From positions 1-62,628 of the forward strand of contig JAFSLQ010000057.1 in the NCBI GenBank assembly GCA_017448355.1: a stretch of DNA of 62,628 nt, given 5' to 3'. Shown here piece after piece: positions 44,515-52,030 of the stretch. The notes beneath the pieces were generated by a model. That model was not told the origin of the DNA. It ran no database searches and was given only the letters and a program-made list of their open reading frames with translations. This stretch comes from Clostridia bacterium. GTDB taxonomy: Bacteria > Bacillota > Clostridia > Christensenellales > Borkfalkiaceae. Position numbers and translations under genes: made by a program. Numbering within the stretch: position 1 is the first letter of the stretch; each line of letters begins with the position of its first letter.

Positions 44515-44635
44515 TTCGCCATATGACGGACAGCCTTGACGGGCGTAGTTCTGACAGGGGCCCCATAAGTGGGGTGTGTCAGTACCATTTCCCGCAGTTG
44601 AAAAAGAGCGAAACAAATTAAAAAGTTGTAAATAC
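44515..44635 (+). repeat. Hairpin element between tRNA-Ser 5' copies
   Basis: A 121-bp segment bounded by the 21-bp tRNA-Ser 5' repeats. It contains CTGACA (44551-44556) paired with TGTCAG (44577-44582) around an inner CCCCA/TGGGG hairpin. The 20-mer at 44536-44555 matches 28975-28994 near tRNA-Ala at 16 of 20 positions, and the hairpin architecture is the same. Confidence 0.6.
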
Positions 44636-44723
44636 GGAGAGATGTCAGAGTGGTCTAATGTGCCCGCTTGGAAAGCGAGTATACCGAAAGGTATCGGAGG
44701 TTCGAATCCTCTTCTCTCCGCCA
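44636..44723 (+). tRNA. tRNA-Ser(GGA)
   Basis: An 88-nt class II tRNA: acceptor GGAGAGA/TCTCTCC, anticodon loop TTGGAAA (anticodon GGA, reads TCC), long variable arm TACC-GAAA-GGTA, T loop TTCGAAT, encoded CCA. The anticodon stem CCCGC/GCGAG has one C-A mismatch. Confidence 0.9.
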
Positions 44724-44979
44724 AAGAAACAAACCGCAGCAACCGATAGGTTGCTGCGGTTTATTCTTGCCGCAAAGCGGCAAGGGACTTGTCGGTAAAA
44801 ATCGCTACCGCGATTTCAGGTTCGCTCGCTAGCCGCGGACGGCAAACCCCTCGCAAACTTCGTTTGCCTTCCCCTTATCAAGGGGCAGAATCCTCTTTTC
44901 TCCGCCAAAGAAACAAACCGCAGCAATTGATAGGTTGTTGCGGTTTATTCTTGCCGCAAAGCGGCAAGGGATTTGGCGG
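44704..44979 (+). repeat. 92-bp direct repeat of the tRNA-Ser 3' end plus terminator
   Basis: Positions 44704-44795 and 44888-44979 are 92-bp copies with about six differences. Each contains the tRNA 3' end, CCA, the terminator hairpin and a GCCGCAAAGCGGC hairpin. The copies are separated by another 92 bp (44796-44887) of unrelated inverted repeats, so the period is 184 bp. Nothing else was seen from 44980 to 45030. Confidence 0.85.
44731..44762 (+). terminator. Terminator of tRNA-Ser
   Basis: A 14-bp perfect stem (AAACCGCAGCAACC / GGTTGCTGCGGTTT) with a GATA loop, followed by ATTCTT. The repeated copy at 44915-44946 has G-T pairs in the same stem. Confidence 0.85.
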
Positions 44980-45032
44980 AAGGTTAAATGTTTTTTATAC
45001 AAATTAAAAAATAGTATTTTATAAGGTTTTGT

Positions 45033-45040
45033 GATATAAT
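45033..45040 (+). promoter_or_regulatory. Extended -10 promoter of the alpha/beta hydrolase, leaderless
   Basis: TG one base before TATAAT (45035-45040) forms an extended -10 element; no clear -35 box is present. Transcription should begin at about 45047, 2 nt from the ATG at 45049. Confidence 0.65.
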
Positions 45041-45048
45041 AAGCCCAT

Positions 45049-45849
45049 ATGACAACATTAATGGTTACAAAAGGTACTCTTAAAATAAACAACGGCGAAA
45101 TAGAGTTTATAAAATTCGGTAACGGTAAAAGGAGGCTTGTCGTTTTACCGGGGCTTTCTTACGACGGCTTTTTTGAACAGGCTGACGCAATAGCAAACGC
45201 TTATAGCGTTTTTACGCAGGAGTTTACCGTGTATCTCATAGACAGAAATTTAACTCCGCACGCGGGATATACCGTAAAAGATATCGCTCGCGACAGCGCG
45301 GAAGCATTAAAATTACTCGATATAAAAAAAGCGGATGTTTTCGGGGCGTCGCTTGGGGGTATGGTGGCTCAGCAACTTGCGATATCTTATCCGCACATTG
45401 TAAATAGACTAGTTTTAGGTTCTACGCTTTCACGTCCCAACGAAACTTTTTTAAGCACGCTTTCGCGTTGGGAAAATTCGGCAACAAGCGGTGAGATTGA
45501 TAGGCTTATCCTCGATATAAATAACACGATATATTCTTCTTTTACGCTGAAAAAATACGCCAAAATCTTTGCCGCGATAAAAGTCGTACCTACGCCCGAA
45601 AAGACCGCGCGCTTTATAACTTACTTAAACTCCGCTAAAAATTTTGACATATATTGTTCGCTTGATAATATCAAGGCAAAAGCACTCGTTATAGGCGCAT
45701 TAAAAGATAAAATAACTACTGCCGCCGCAGCGCGGGAGACCGCAAACGCGCTTAACAGTAAATACTTAGAGTACAAAAGGTTCGGGCACGCCGTTTTTGA
45801 CGAGGCAAAGGGGTATAAAATGCATATTTACAGATTTTTGTCTAAATAA
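45049..45849 (+). CDS. Alpha/beta-fold hydrolase
   Basis: A 266-residue cytosolic serine hydrolase of the alpha/beta superfamily. The nucleophile elbow is GASLGG (about 101-106, Ser103), the acid is probably the Asp in ALKDKIT near 224, and the catalytic His is in the C-terminal FGHAVFDEA. The oxyanion region LPGLSYDG is near 33. The substrate is unknown; esterase, lactonase or C-C hydrolase activities all occur in relatives. The ATG at 45049 has no ribosome binding site and lies at the expected transcription start; an in-frame ATG at 45061 is possible. Confidence 0.87.
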   Translation: MTTLMVTKGTLKINNGEIEFIKFGNGKRRLVVLPGLSYDGFFEQADAIANAYSVFTQEFTVYLIDRNLTPHAGYTVKDIARDSAEALKLLDIKKADVFGASLGGMVAQQLAISYPHIVNRLVLGSTLSRPNETFLSTLSRWENSATSGEIDRLILDINNTIYSSFTLKKYAKIFAAIKVVPTPEKTARFITYLNSAKNFDIYCSLDNIKAKALVIGALKDKITTAAAARETANALNSKYLEYKRFGHAVFDEAKGYKMHIYRFLSK

Positions 45850-45887
45850 ACACTTGTCTTAATGTTGACAGTTTTTATTGTTTTTTA

Positions 45888-45916
45888 TTGACTTGAAAAA
45901 CGATATATGTTATTAT
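45888..45916 (+). promoter_or_regulatory. Promoter of the YugP-like gene
   Basis: TTGACT (45888-45893), 17 bp, TATTAT (45911-45916). A second TTGACA lies at 45865-45870 but has no good -10 at 17 bp. Confidence 0.8.
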
Positions 45917-45945
45917 TTAATAAAAAAATCAGGAAGGTAAATTCT

Positions 45946-46740
45946 ATGCCCCCACTAATAGGTGAATTAGAAGAATTTAAGAACGTTTCGCCCGCTCTTC
46001 AATGGGCGATTTTTATCGTTGCCGCGCTTATCGCGGTCGTTGCGGTGATTTCAATCGGCATTTCTATCTGGCTGTCGATTAAATACGTCGTATATAACAG
46101 ACGTAAAAACTCCGCAAATCTTTCGGGAAAAGACGCGGCGAGAAAGATTCTCGATGCAAACGGATTGCAGCGTATTAAGGTTTCGACTTTCGGGTCGTTA
46201 ATTTTCGGCAACAGTTATTCGCACTATTTCCATAAAGTCAGAATCAGAAGACTTACCGCGAAAAAAGACAGTATTACTTCGCTGGCAATCGGCGCGGAAA
46301 AAGCGTCGCTTGCCGTTCTCGATAAGGAAAGAGACCCCGATATGGTAACGAGAGTCAGACTTACTCCGCTTATGTATTTCGGGCCGTTCGCGTTTATTCC
46401 GCTTATTGCGATAGGCGTTATAATCGACATCATTTATTTTAATTTTTCGGGCTTGCCTACGATAATCGCGGCGGCTGTCGGTATCGCGATATACGCTATT
46501 TCGTTTGTACTGTCTATTAAAGTTTTAAAGACCGAAGTCAAGGCTCAAAAGAAAGCGCTTGAAATTTTAGAAAACGAACACCTTGCCACAAGCGAAGAAC
46601 TCGATATGATGAAAGAATTATATAAACTCTATAATATCGAGTACGTAAACGATATTATTATGGAATTTTTGCAACTCATTTTAAGAGTTTTGGAAATCAT
46701 CGCAAAACTTCAAAACAGTTCGTCATCAAGCAGCGACTGA
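45946..46740 (+). CDS. YugP-like membrane protein lacking the zinc-protease motif
   Basis: 264 residues from ATG 45946, which follows aggaaggt. It resembles the YugP family of membrane zinc peptidases: an N-terminal span, GKDAARKILDANGLQRIKV (about 62-80, matching the family GAEAARRILDANGL block), then two central spans and a C-terminal helical segment. Where family members have HEVGHA, this protein reads AEKASLA (about 117-123), so both zinc-binding histidines are gone. It should be an inactive homologue, perhaps a scaffold or inhibitor. It ends in a Ser-rich tail. The family match is by eye. Confidence 0.65.
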   Translation: MPPLIGELEEFKNVSPALQWAIFIVAALIAVVAVISIGISIWLSIKYVVYNRRKNSANLSGKDAARKILDANGLQRIKVSTFGSLIFGNSYSHYFHKVRIRRLTAKKDSITSLAIGAEKASLAVLDKERDPDMVTRVRLTPLMYFGPFAFIPLIAIGVIIDIIYFNFSGLPTIIAAAVGIAIYAISFVLSIKVLKTEVKAQKKALEILENEHLATSEELDMMKELYKLYNIEYVNDIIMEFLQLILRVLEIIAKLQNSSSSSSD

Positions 46741-46779
46741 TAAATAATTCGGTATAGTAAGGAAACTTTATTAAAACGC

Positions 46780-46808
46780 TTGCAAATAGCGTTTAATTAT
46801 GGTATATT
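46780..46808 (+). promoter_or_regulatory. Promoter of the rimP-nusA-infB operon
   Basis: TTGCAA (46780-46785), 17 bp, TATATT (46803-46808). The -35 region lies in a small AAACGCT/AGCGTTT inverted repeat. Transcription should start near 46815, giving a leader of about 69 nt. Confidence 0.82.
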
Positions 46809-46832
46809 ATTAATGTACTTTTAAGACTTTGG

Positions 46833-46868
46833 CTTATGAGAACGGACTTTCCGTTCTCATAAGTTTTT
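46833..46868 (+). promoter_or_regulatory. Terminator-like attenuator in the rimP leader
   Basis: A 14-bp perfect stem (CTTATGAGAACGGA with its complement, 46833-46863) and five T, all inside the leader between the promoter and the rimP start at 46884. As written it is an intrinsic terminator, so the operon must depend on read-through. Control by NusA, encoded second in the operon, is a known theme. Confidence 0.8.
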
Positions 46869-46883
46869 ATAAGGGGTAAAAAA

Positions 46884-47345
46884 GTGAAGATTAAACCCGT
46901 GGAAGAAATAAAATCGCTTTGCGATAAATACGCCGCGCCGCTCGGACTTGCGGTCGACAGCGTGGAATTTAAGCAGGGCAAAAACCCCGCGCTTACCGTG
47001 TTTATAGATAAGGACGGCGGGGTGTCACTCGACGACTGCGAAAAATTGCATAACGCAATTTTTGAACCGCTTGATGAACTCGACCCGACGTTCGGGGCTG
47101 CATACACATTAAACGTTTCAAGTCTCGGCGCGGACAGACCGTTTAAGACGGAACGGGACTTTTTGTCGCACATAGGCAAAAAGGTGGAAGTTAAACTTTA
47201 TGCGGCGGTTAAGGGCAAAAAATTTATAGAAGGCGAACTTATTTCTTACGACGGGGAACATATAGTCGTTAAGATGGATGAGAAAAACACTTTCTCGTTT
47301 GACCTTAAAAGCGTTGTGAAAGTAAACGAATATATTGACTTTTAA
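46884..47345 (+). CDS. rimP: Ribosome maturation factor RimP
   Basis: RimP helps assemble the 30S subunit head. The 153-residue protein has an N-terminal alpha/beta domain (DKDGGVSLDDCEKL near 43-56) and a C-terminal Sm-like beta barrel from about 88. The pattern VSSLGADRPFKTERDF (near 79-94) corresponds to the family SPGLDRPL block. The start is GTG at 46884, preceded by aaggggt. It leads the classical rimP-nusA-ylxR-ylxQ-infB-rbfA order and lies behind an attenuator. Confidence 0.95.
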   Translation: MKIKPVEEIKSLCDKYAAPLGLAVDSVEFKQGKNPALTVFIDKDGGVSLDDCEKLHNAIFEPLDELDPTFGAAYTLNVSSLGADRPFKTERDFLSHIGKKVEVKLYAAVKGKKFIEGELISYDGEHIVVKMDEKNTFSFDLKSVVKVNEYIDF

Positions 47346-47381
47346 TAAATTTACGTTTTGTATAAAAATAGGAGAAAAAAT

Positions 47382-48476
47382 ATGATTAACCAGGACTTCT
47401 TTTTTGCACTCGAAGAATTAGAGAGAAATAAAGGCATTTCTCAGGAAGAATTCGTTACCGCGCTTCAAAACGCGATGAGTATCGCTAATAAAAAGGCGAC
47501 GGGAACGCCCGGCGACGTGCGTATTAAACTTAATCCCGAAAAAAAGACCATACAGTTCTACGCAGAACGCGTCGTCGTCAACGAACTTATGGACGCGGAC
47601 AAGGAAATAACGCTCGAAGAAGCACAAGAGATTAAAAAATCGTATAAACTTGGCGATATCGTTTCCGAAGAGATTAAATCTAAAGACTTCGGCAGAATCG
47701 CGGCGCAGACGGCGAAACAGGTTTTGACGCAAAAACTCCGCGATATCGAACGCAGCAACACCGTAAACGAGTTTGAAGACAGGGAAGGCGAACTTATGTC
47801 CTGTATCGTTCGCCGCGTTGAAAACGGCAACGTTTATGTGGAAATCGGCGGCAACCAGATTGAAGGCGTTTTGACACCCCGTGACCAAGTGCCCGGCGAA
47901 AAATACGAAGTCAATCAGTCGCTTAACGTGTTCGTTAAAAAAGTCAGAAACACGGGCAAGAACGCGCAAATTATGGTTTCGCGCTCTTCTAACGGACTAG
48001 TTCGCCGTTTGTTTGAAAACGAAGTGCCCGAAATCAAGCAGGGCGTAGTCGTCATCAAAAACATCGCGAGAGAACCGGGGCAAAGAACGAAAATCGCTAT
48101 TTACAGCGACGACCCCGCGGTTGATGCGGTTGGTGCGTGCGTAGGTAACAAGGGCGCGCGCGTTAACGCTATCGTCGCTGAACTCGGCGGAGAAAAGATA
48201 GACATTATTTCCTGGTGCGAAGACCCCTTGGAATATATTTCCCGCGCGTTGTCGCCCGCCCGCGTCGTAAAAGTCGTTCAGACGGGAGAAGAAAGCGCGA
48301 TGGTGGTAGTCCCCGACGACAAACTTTCGCTTGCGATAGGCAGAAGCGGTCAAAACGCCCGCTTAGCGGTAAGACTTACGGGCTGGAAGATAGACGTTAA
48401 AAGCGAAAGCGCGGCACTATCCGAACTCGGCGCGGCAAGTGGCGCGAATTCTGAACAAACTACTTCGGAAGAATAA
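47382..48476 (+). CDS. nusA: Transcription termination/antitermination factor NusA
   Basis: NusA binds RNA polymerase and modulates pausing and termination. 364 residues from the ATG 47382, which follows taggag; a frame-compatible start at 47358 has no such site. Domains: N-terminal polymerase-binding (1-125), S1 (about 135-200), KH1 and KH2 (about 205-345), with VGACVGNKGARVNAIV (KH1) and AIGRSGQNARLAVRLTGW (KH2). It lacks the C-terminal acidic repeats of proteobacterial NusA, as usual in Firmicutes. It is likely a regulator of its own operon through the leader hairpin. Confidence 0.96.
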   Translation: MINQDFFFALEELERNKGISQEEFVTALQNAMSIANKKATGTPGDVRIKLNPEKKTIQFYAERVVVNELMDADKEITLEEAQEIKKSYKLGDIVSEEIKSKDFGRIAAQTAKQVLTQKLRDIERSNTVNEFEDREGELMSCIVRRVENGNVYVEIGGNQIEGVLTPRDQVPGEKYEVNQSLNVFVKKVRNTGKNAQIMVSRSSNGLVRRLFENEVPEIKQGVVVIKNIAREPGQRTKIAIYSDDPAVDAVGACVGNKGARVNAIVAELGGEKIDIISWCEDPLEYISRALSPARVVKVVQTGEESAMVVVPDDKLSLAIGRSGQNARLAVRLTGWKIDVKSESAALSELGAASGANSEQTTSEE

Positions 48477-48485
48477 TAATAGGTT

Positions 48486-48752
48486 ATGGAAAAGAAAGTT
48501 CCTATGCGCACCTGTATTGCGTGCAGGGCGTGTAAACCAAAAAAAGAACTTATTCGCATAGTCAAGTCGGAAGAAGGTATTTCGCTTGACAGAACGGGCA
48601 GAAAGAACGGTCGCGGCGCGTACATTTGCGACGACGCGAACTGTATCGCGAAACTTAAAAAAGGGAAATTATTAAATCGCGCGTTTTCTTGCCCCGTAGA
48701 AGACAGCGTTTACGACAAGATTTCGGAGGAGTTCTTTGGAAAACAAGAGTAA
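48486..48752 (+). CDS. ylxR: YlxR family RNA-binding protein (DUF448)
   Basis: An 88-residue protein with the family signature MRTCIACRACKPKKELIRIV (residues 7-26) and a C-terminal block GRKNGRGAYIC. YlxR proteins are basic, bind RNA or nucleoid components, and in some Clostridia modulate RNase P; its role here is not established. The stop overlaps the next start by 17 bp, so translation is coupled to ylxQ. The position between nusA and ylxQ is the conserved one. Confidence 0.93.
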   Translation: MEKKVPMRTCIACRACKPKKELIRIVKSEEGISLDRTGRKNGRGAYICDDANCIAKLKKGKLLNRAFSCPVEDSVYDKISEEFFGKQE

Positions 48753-49059
48753 AGCGGAGACCTTTATAGGGTTTGCGATGAAAGCGGGGAAATTCCGTTC
48801 GGGGCAGAATACGCTTGCAACATTGAAAAAAGCCTACCTTATTTTAGTGTGTGAGACGGCGGCGGAAAATACCAAGACTTTGGCTGTTAAATACGCCGCG
48901 AAATATCGTTGTTCCGCTTACCGCACGTTAGGCGTAAGCCTTTCAAACTTAGCGCATAAAGACGGAATAAAGATTGCGGCGATAACCGATTTATCGCTTG
49001 CAAAAGCGGTAGCGGGAAATTCCGCACCCTATTTAACCGAAATATCTTCGGGGATATAA
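48736..49059 (+). CDS. ylxQ: YlxQ, L7Ae-family RNA-binding protein
   Basis: A 107-residue protein of the L7Ae/L30e fold, with GFAMKAGKFRSGQNTL (residues 12-27) and the glycine-rich first helix typical of kink-turn-binding proteins. It starts at TTG 48736 behind cggaggag, inside ylxR. In Bacillus, YlxQ binds kink-turn RNA and is dispensable. It lies directly before infB in the conserved operon. Confidence 0.9.
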   Translation: MENKSKAETFIGFAMKAGKFRSGQNTLATLKKAYLILVCETAAENTKTLAVKYAAKYRCSAYRTLGVSLSNLAHKDGIKIAAITDLSLAKAVAGNSAPYLTEISSGI

Positions 49060-49092
49060 TCTGTTCCCGATAAGACCTTAATGGAGAGAGAT

Positions 49093-51654
49093 ATGGCAGA
49101 AAAGAAAATGCAGACGGGCAATATCAAAATTATTGCCGACATATTGAAAGACAGCGGACTTGCCGCGCTTAAAGACGGCTTTATCGAAAGCGAAAAGAAG
49201 ATTAAAGACTTTAAAGCGCTTTTAGACGCTAAACTTAAAGAACTTGCCGAGAAAAAAGCGGCGGATGCGCTTTCGGCTTTGCAAGCGGAAGAAAACGCTG
49301 CCGAAAAAAAGGCTGAGGTCATTGAAACGCCTGTCGCGGAAAAGGCAGAAACCGTTTCCGAACCGACGCCCGCGCCTGCGCCCGAATTAAAGCAGGAAAA
49401 GCCGGTGGAGACCGTGTTGCAAAAAGAACAGAGCGAAACGGTAACCGTAAAGCCCGAAAAAGCGGAAGTTAAAGCGGCGGAGCAAGAAAAACCCGTTAAG
49501 CCCGCGCCTACGGAGCGTAAGATGCCGTCATTTATCGTGCGCAGAGAATTCGTGCCCGAAAAAAGCGCGAAACCCGATAAACCCGCGCAAAGGACGTTTA
49601 CGCCCGGCGATAAGCCGTTCGGTAAAAAACCCGACTTCAATAAGACTGCGGGACGTAAACCTATGGGTACTTACGTTGCCCCGCCCGTTATAGAGACCAA
49701 CGATAAGAGAAAGGACTTCGGCAAGAAAAATACGGGTAAGGGCGATAAAAACTACGAAGATAAGCACGTAATCAATAAGCGCGCGCTTATTAAAAATAAC
49801 GTCAGCATAGAAGACTTCGACGAAAATAAGACGGGTTACAGGAAATTCCGTCCCGTCAAAAAGGCTAGGGAACAGACGGCGTCCGTCATTAAGATAGAAA
49901 AAGCGGTAGTTAATTCCGATATAATCCCCTTAAAAGTTTTAAGCGAAAAAATCGGTATTACCGCTGCGGAAATAACCAAACGCCTTTTTAAAGAAGGCAT
50001 TATGAAGACGATAAACGATTCGGTCGACTTCGATACGGCGGCTTTTATCGCGGACGACATCGGCGTGGAACTCGAACTCAAAATGGAAGAGACAGCGGAA
50101 GACGTGTTGTCGAAAGGTTTTGACGAGATTGCCGATACCGAAGATAAACTCGTACGCCGTCCGCCGGTCGTTACCGTTATGGGACACGTCGACCACGGCA
50201 AAACTTCGATACTCGACAGAATAAGAAAAACCAGCGTTGCGGCGGGCGAAGCGGGCGGAATTACCCAGCATATCGGCGCGTATACCGTTTCGGTCGGCGG
50301 AAACCAGATAACGTTTTTGGATACTCCCGGACACGCGGCGTTTACCGCTATGCGTGCGCGCGGCGCGCAGGCGACCGATATCGCGGTGCTCGTCGTTGCG
50401 GCGGACGATGGTATTATGCCGCAGACAATCGAAGCGATAAGCCACGCAAAAGCGGCGGACGTTCCGATTATCGTTGCGGTAAACAAGATAGATAAGCCCG
50501 AAGCGAACATCGAAAGGGTAAAACAACAACTGACCGAACACGGACTTTTGCCCGAAGACTGGGGCGGAGACGCGATTATTTGCCCCGTTTCCGCTAAAAC
50601 GGGCGAAGGGTTCGACGGACTTTTGGAAAGCATAAATTTAGTTGCCGAAATCAAGGATTTAAAGGCAAACCCCGACCGTATGGCAAAGGGCGTCGTAATA
50701 GAAGCAAAACTCGACAACAGCAAAGGTCCTATTGCAACTGTTCTTATTCAGAACGGTACGTTAAAGATTGCGGATAACGTAATAGTCGGCACGGTAACGG
50801 GTAAAATCCGTGCGATGACCGACGATAAGGGCAGAAAAGTTTCTTCCGCGGGTCCGTCTATTCCAGTATCCATTATGGGACTTGACGAAGTGCCGAACTC
50901 CGGCGATATTCTCTATGCGGTCGAGCAGGATAAACTTATGAAACTCGTCGCCGAAGAGAGAAAGAACAAAGAACGCGAAAATATGATTAAAGCGTCGGCG
51001 AAAATCACTCTTGACGACGTGTTCGATAGAATTGCCGAGGGCGAAATGAAAGGACTTAACATCATCGTTAAAGCCGACGTTCAGGGTTCTGTCGAAGCGG
51101 TGAAACAGTCGCTTGAAAAACTTTCTAACGACGAAGTTAAGGTCAACGTCATACACGCGCAAGCGGGCGCAATCAAAGAAAGCGACATTATGCTTGCGGA
51201 ATCTTCTAACGCTATAATAATCGGCTTTAACGTTCGCCCCGACTCCAACGCGAAGCAAATCGCCGAAAAGAGCGGTGTGGACATCAAACTTTACAGGGTT
51301 ATTTACGAAGCGATAGAAGACGTCGAGAAGGCGCTTAAAGGTATGCTTGCGCCGAAAATTTCGGAAGTGTATCTCGGCAAGGCGGAAGTCAGAGAAGTAT
51401 TCAAGATTTCGGGCGTCGGTCAGGTCGCCGGGTGTTACGTTACGGAAGGCAAGATTTTAAGAAACGGCAAACTTCGTATTTACCGCGACGACGTAATGAT
51501 AACCGAAGGCAACGTGTTGCAGTTAAAACGCTTTAAAGACGACGTGAAAGAAGTGGCGCAAGGCTACGAGTGCGGTATTTCGATAGAAAAATTCAACGAT
51601 ATTAAGGTCGGCGATTTTATCGAGTGCTATCAGATAGAAGAACAAAAACAGTAA
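49093..51654 (+). CDS. infB: Translation initiation factor IF-2
   Basis: IF-2 is the GTPase that places initiator tRNA on the 30S subunit. 853 residues from ATG 49093; an ATG at 49081 lies in the ribosome binding site. A long Lys/Glu/Pro-rich N-terminal region (about 65-270, low complexity) precedes an IF2_N domain (about 285-345). The GTPase domain has GHVDHGKTS near 363, DTPGHAAF and NKID, followed by two beta barrels and the tRNA-binding C2 domain. The order and length are typical of clostridial IF-2. Confidence 0.97.
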   Translation: MAEKKMQTGNIKIIADILKDSGLAALKDGFIESEKKIKDFKALLDAKLKELAEKKAADALSALQAEENAAEKKAEVIETPVAEKAETVSEPTPAPAPELKQEKPVETVLQKEQSETVTVKPEKAEVKAAEQEKPVKPAPTERKMPSFIVRREFVPEKSAKPDKPAQRTFTPGDKPFGKKPDFNKTAGRKPMGTYVAPPVIETNDKRKDFGKKNTGKGDKNYEDKHVINKRALIKNNVSIEDFDENKTGYRKFRPVKKAREQTASVIKIEKAVVNSDIIPLKVLSEKIGITAAEITKRLFKEGIMKTINDSVDFDTAAFIADDIGVELELKMEETAEDVLSKGFDEIADTEDKLVRRPPVVTVMGHVDHGKTSILDRIRKTSVAAGEAGGITQHIGAYTVSVGGNQITFLDTPGHAAFTAMRARGAQATDIAVLVVAADDGIMPQTIEAISHAKAADVPIIVAVNKIDKPEANIERVKQQLTEHGLLPEDWGGDAIICPVSAKTGEGFDGLLESINLVAEIKDLKANPDRMAKGVVIEAKLDNSKGPIATVLIQNGTLKIADNVIVGTVTGKIRAMTDDKGRKVSSAGPSIPVSIMGLDEVPNSGDILYAVEQDKLMKLVAEERKNKERENMIKASAKITLDDVFDRIAEGEMKGLNIIVKADVQGSVEAVKQSLEKLSNDEVKVNVIHAQAGAIKESDIMLAESSNAIIIGFNVRPDSNAKQIAEKSGVDIKLYRVIYEAIEDVEKALKGMLAPKISEVYLGKAEVREVFKISGVGQVAGCYVTEGKILRNGKLRIYRDDVMITEGNVLQLKRFKDDVKEVAQGYECGISIEKFNDIKVGDFIECYQIEEQKQ

Positions 51655-51655
51655 T

Positions 51656-52030
51656 ATGAAAGGCAGAACCGGCGCTGTTCCGAGAACGGATAGGTTAAAC
51701 AGCGAATTCAAAAAAGAAATTTACGAGATAATTTCAAGGCGTCTCAACGACCCCGATATTACCGAGATGGTTTCGGTAATGAAGGTTATAGTCAGCCGCG
51801 ATTTGTCGACCGCAAAAGTGTTTATAAGCGTGTTTTCGACAGACAAAATTAAGCGGGATAAGACTTTTAACGCCATAAAGGCGAACGCCAAACGTATCCG
51901 CTTTGAACTCGGCGGCGCGATGAGAATACGCACCGTACCGGAACTCACCTTTGTTTTGGACGATTCGATGGAGTACAGCGACAAAATGAACAAAATTTTT
52001 GCGGAAATCGAAAAAGGGGAGAACAAGTGA
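51656..52030 (+). CDS. rbfA: Ribosome-binding factor A
   Basis: RbfA aids 16S rRNA 5' end maturation and cold adaptation. The 124-residue KH-like protein shows MVSVMKVIVSRDLSTAKVF (about 39-57) and the terminal block VPELTFVLDDSMEY. It starts 1 bp after the infB stop and its own stop overlaps the GTG of nrnA, so it is coupled on both sides. Confidence 0.95.
   Translation: MKGRTGAVPRTDRLNSEFKKEIYEIISRRLNDPDITEMVSVMKVIVSRDLSTAKVFISVFSTDKIKRDKTFNAIKANAKRIRFELGGAMRIRTVPELTFVLDDSMEYSDKMNKIFAEIEKGENK

Noticed and set aside
49836-50723. Minus-strand frame of 295 codons opposite infB
   Set aside because: Antisense of a conserved GTPase domain, no regulatory signals.
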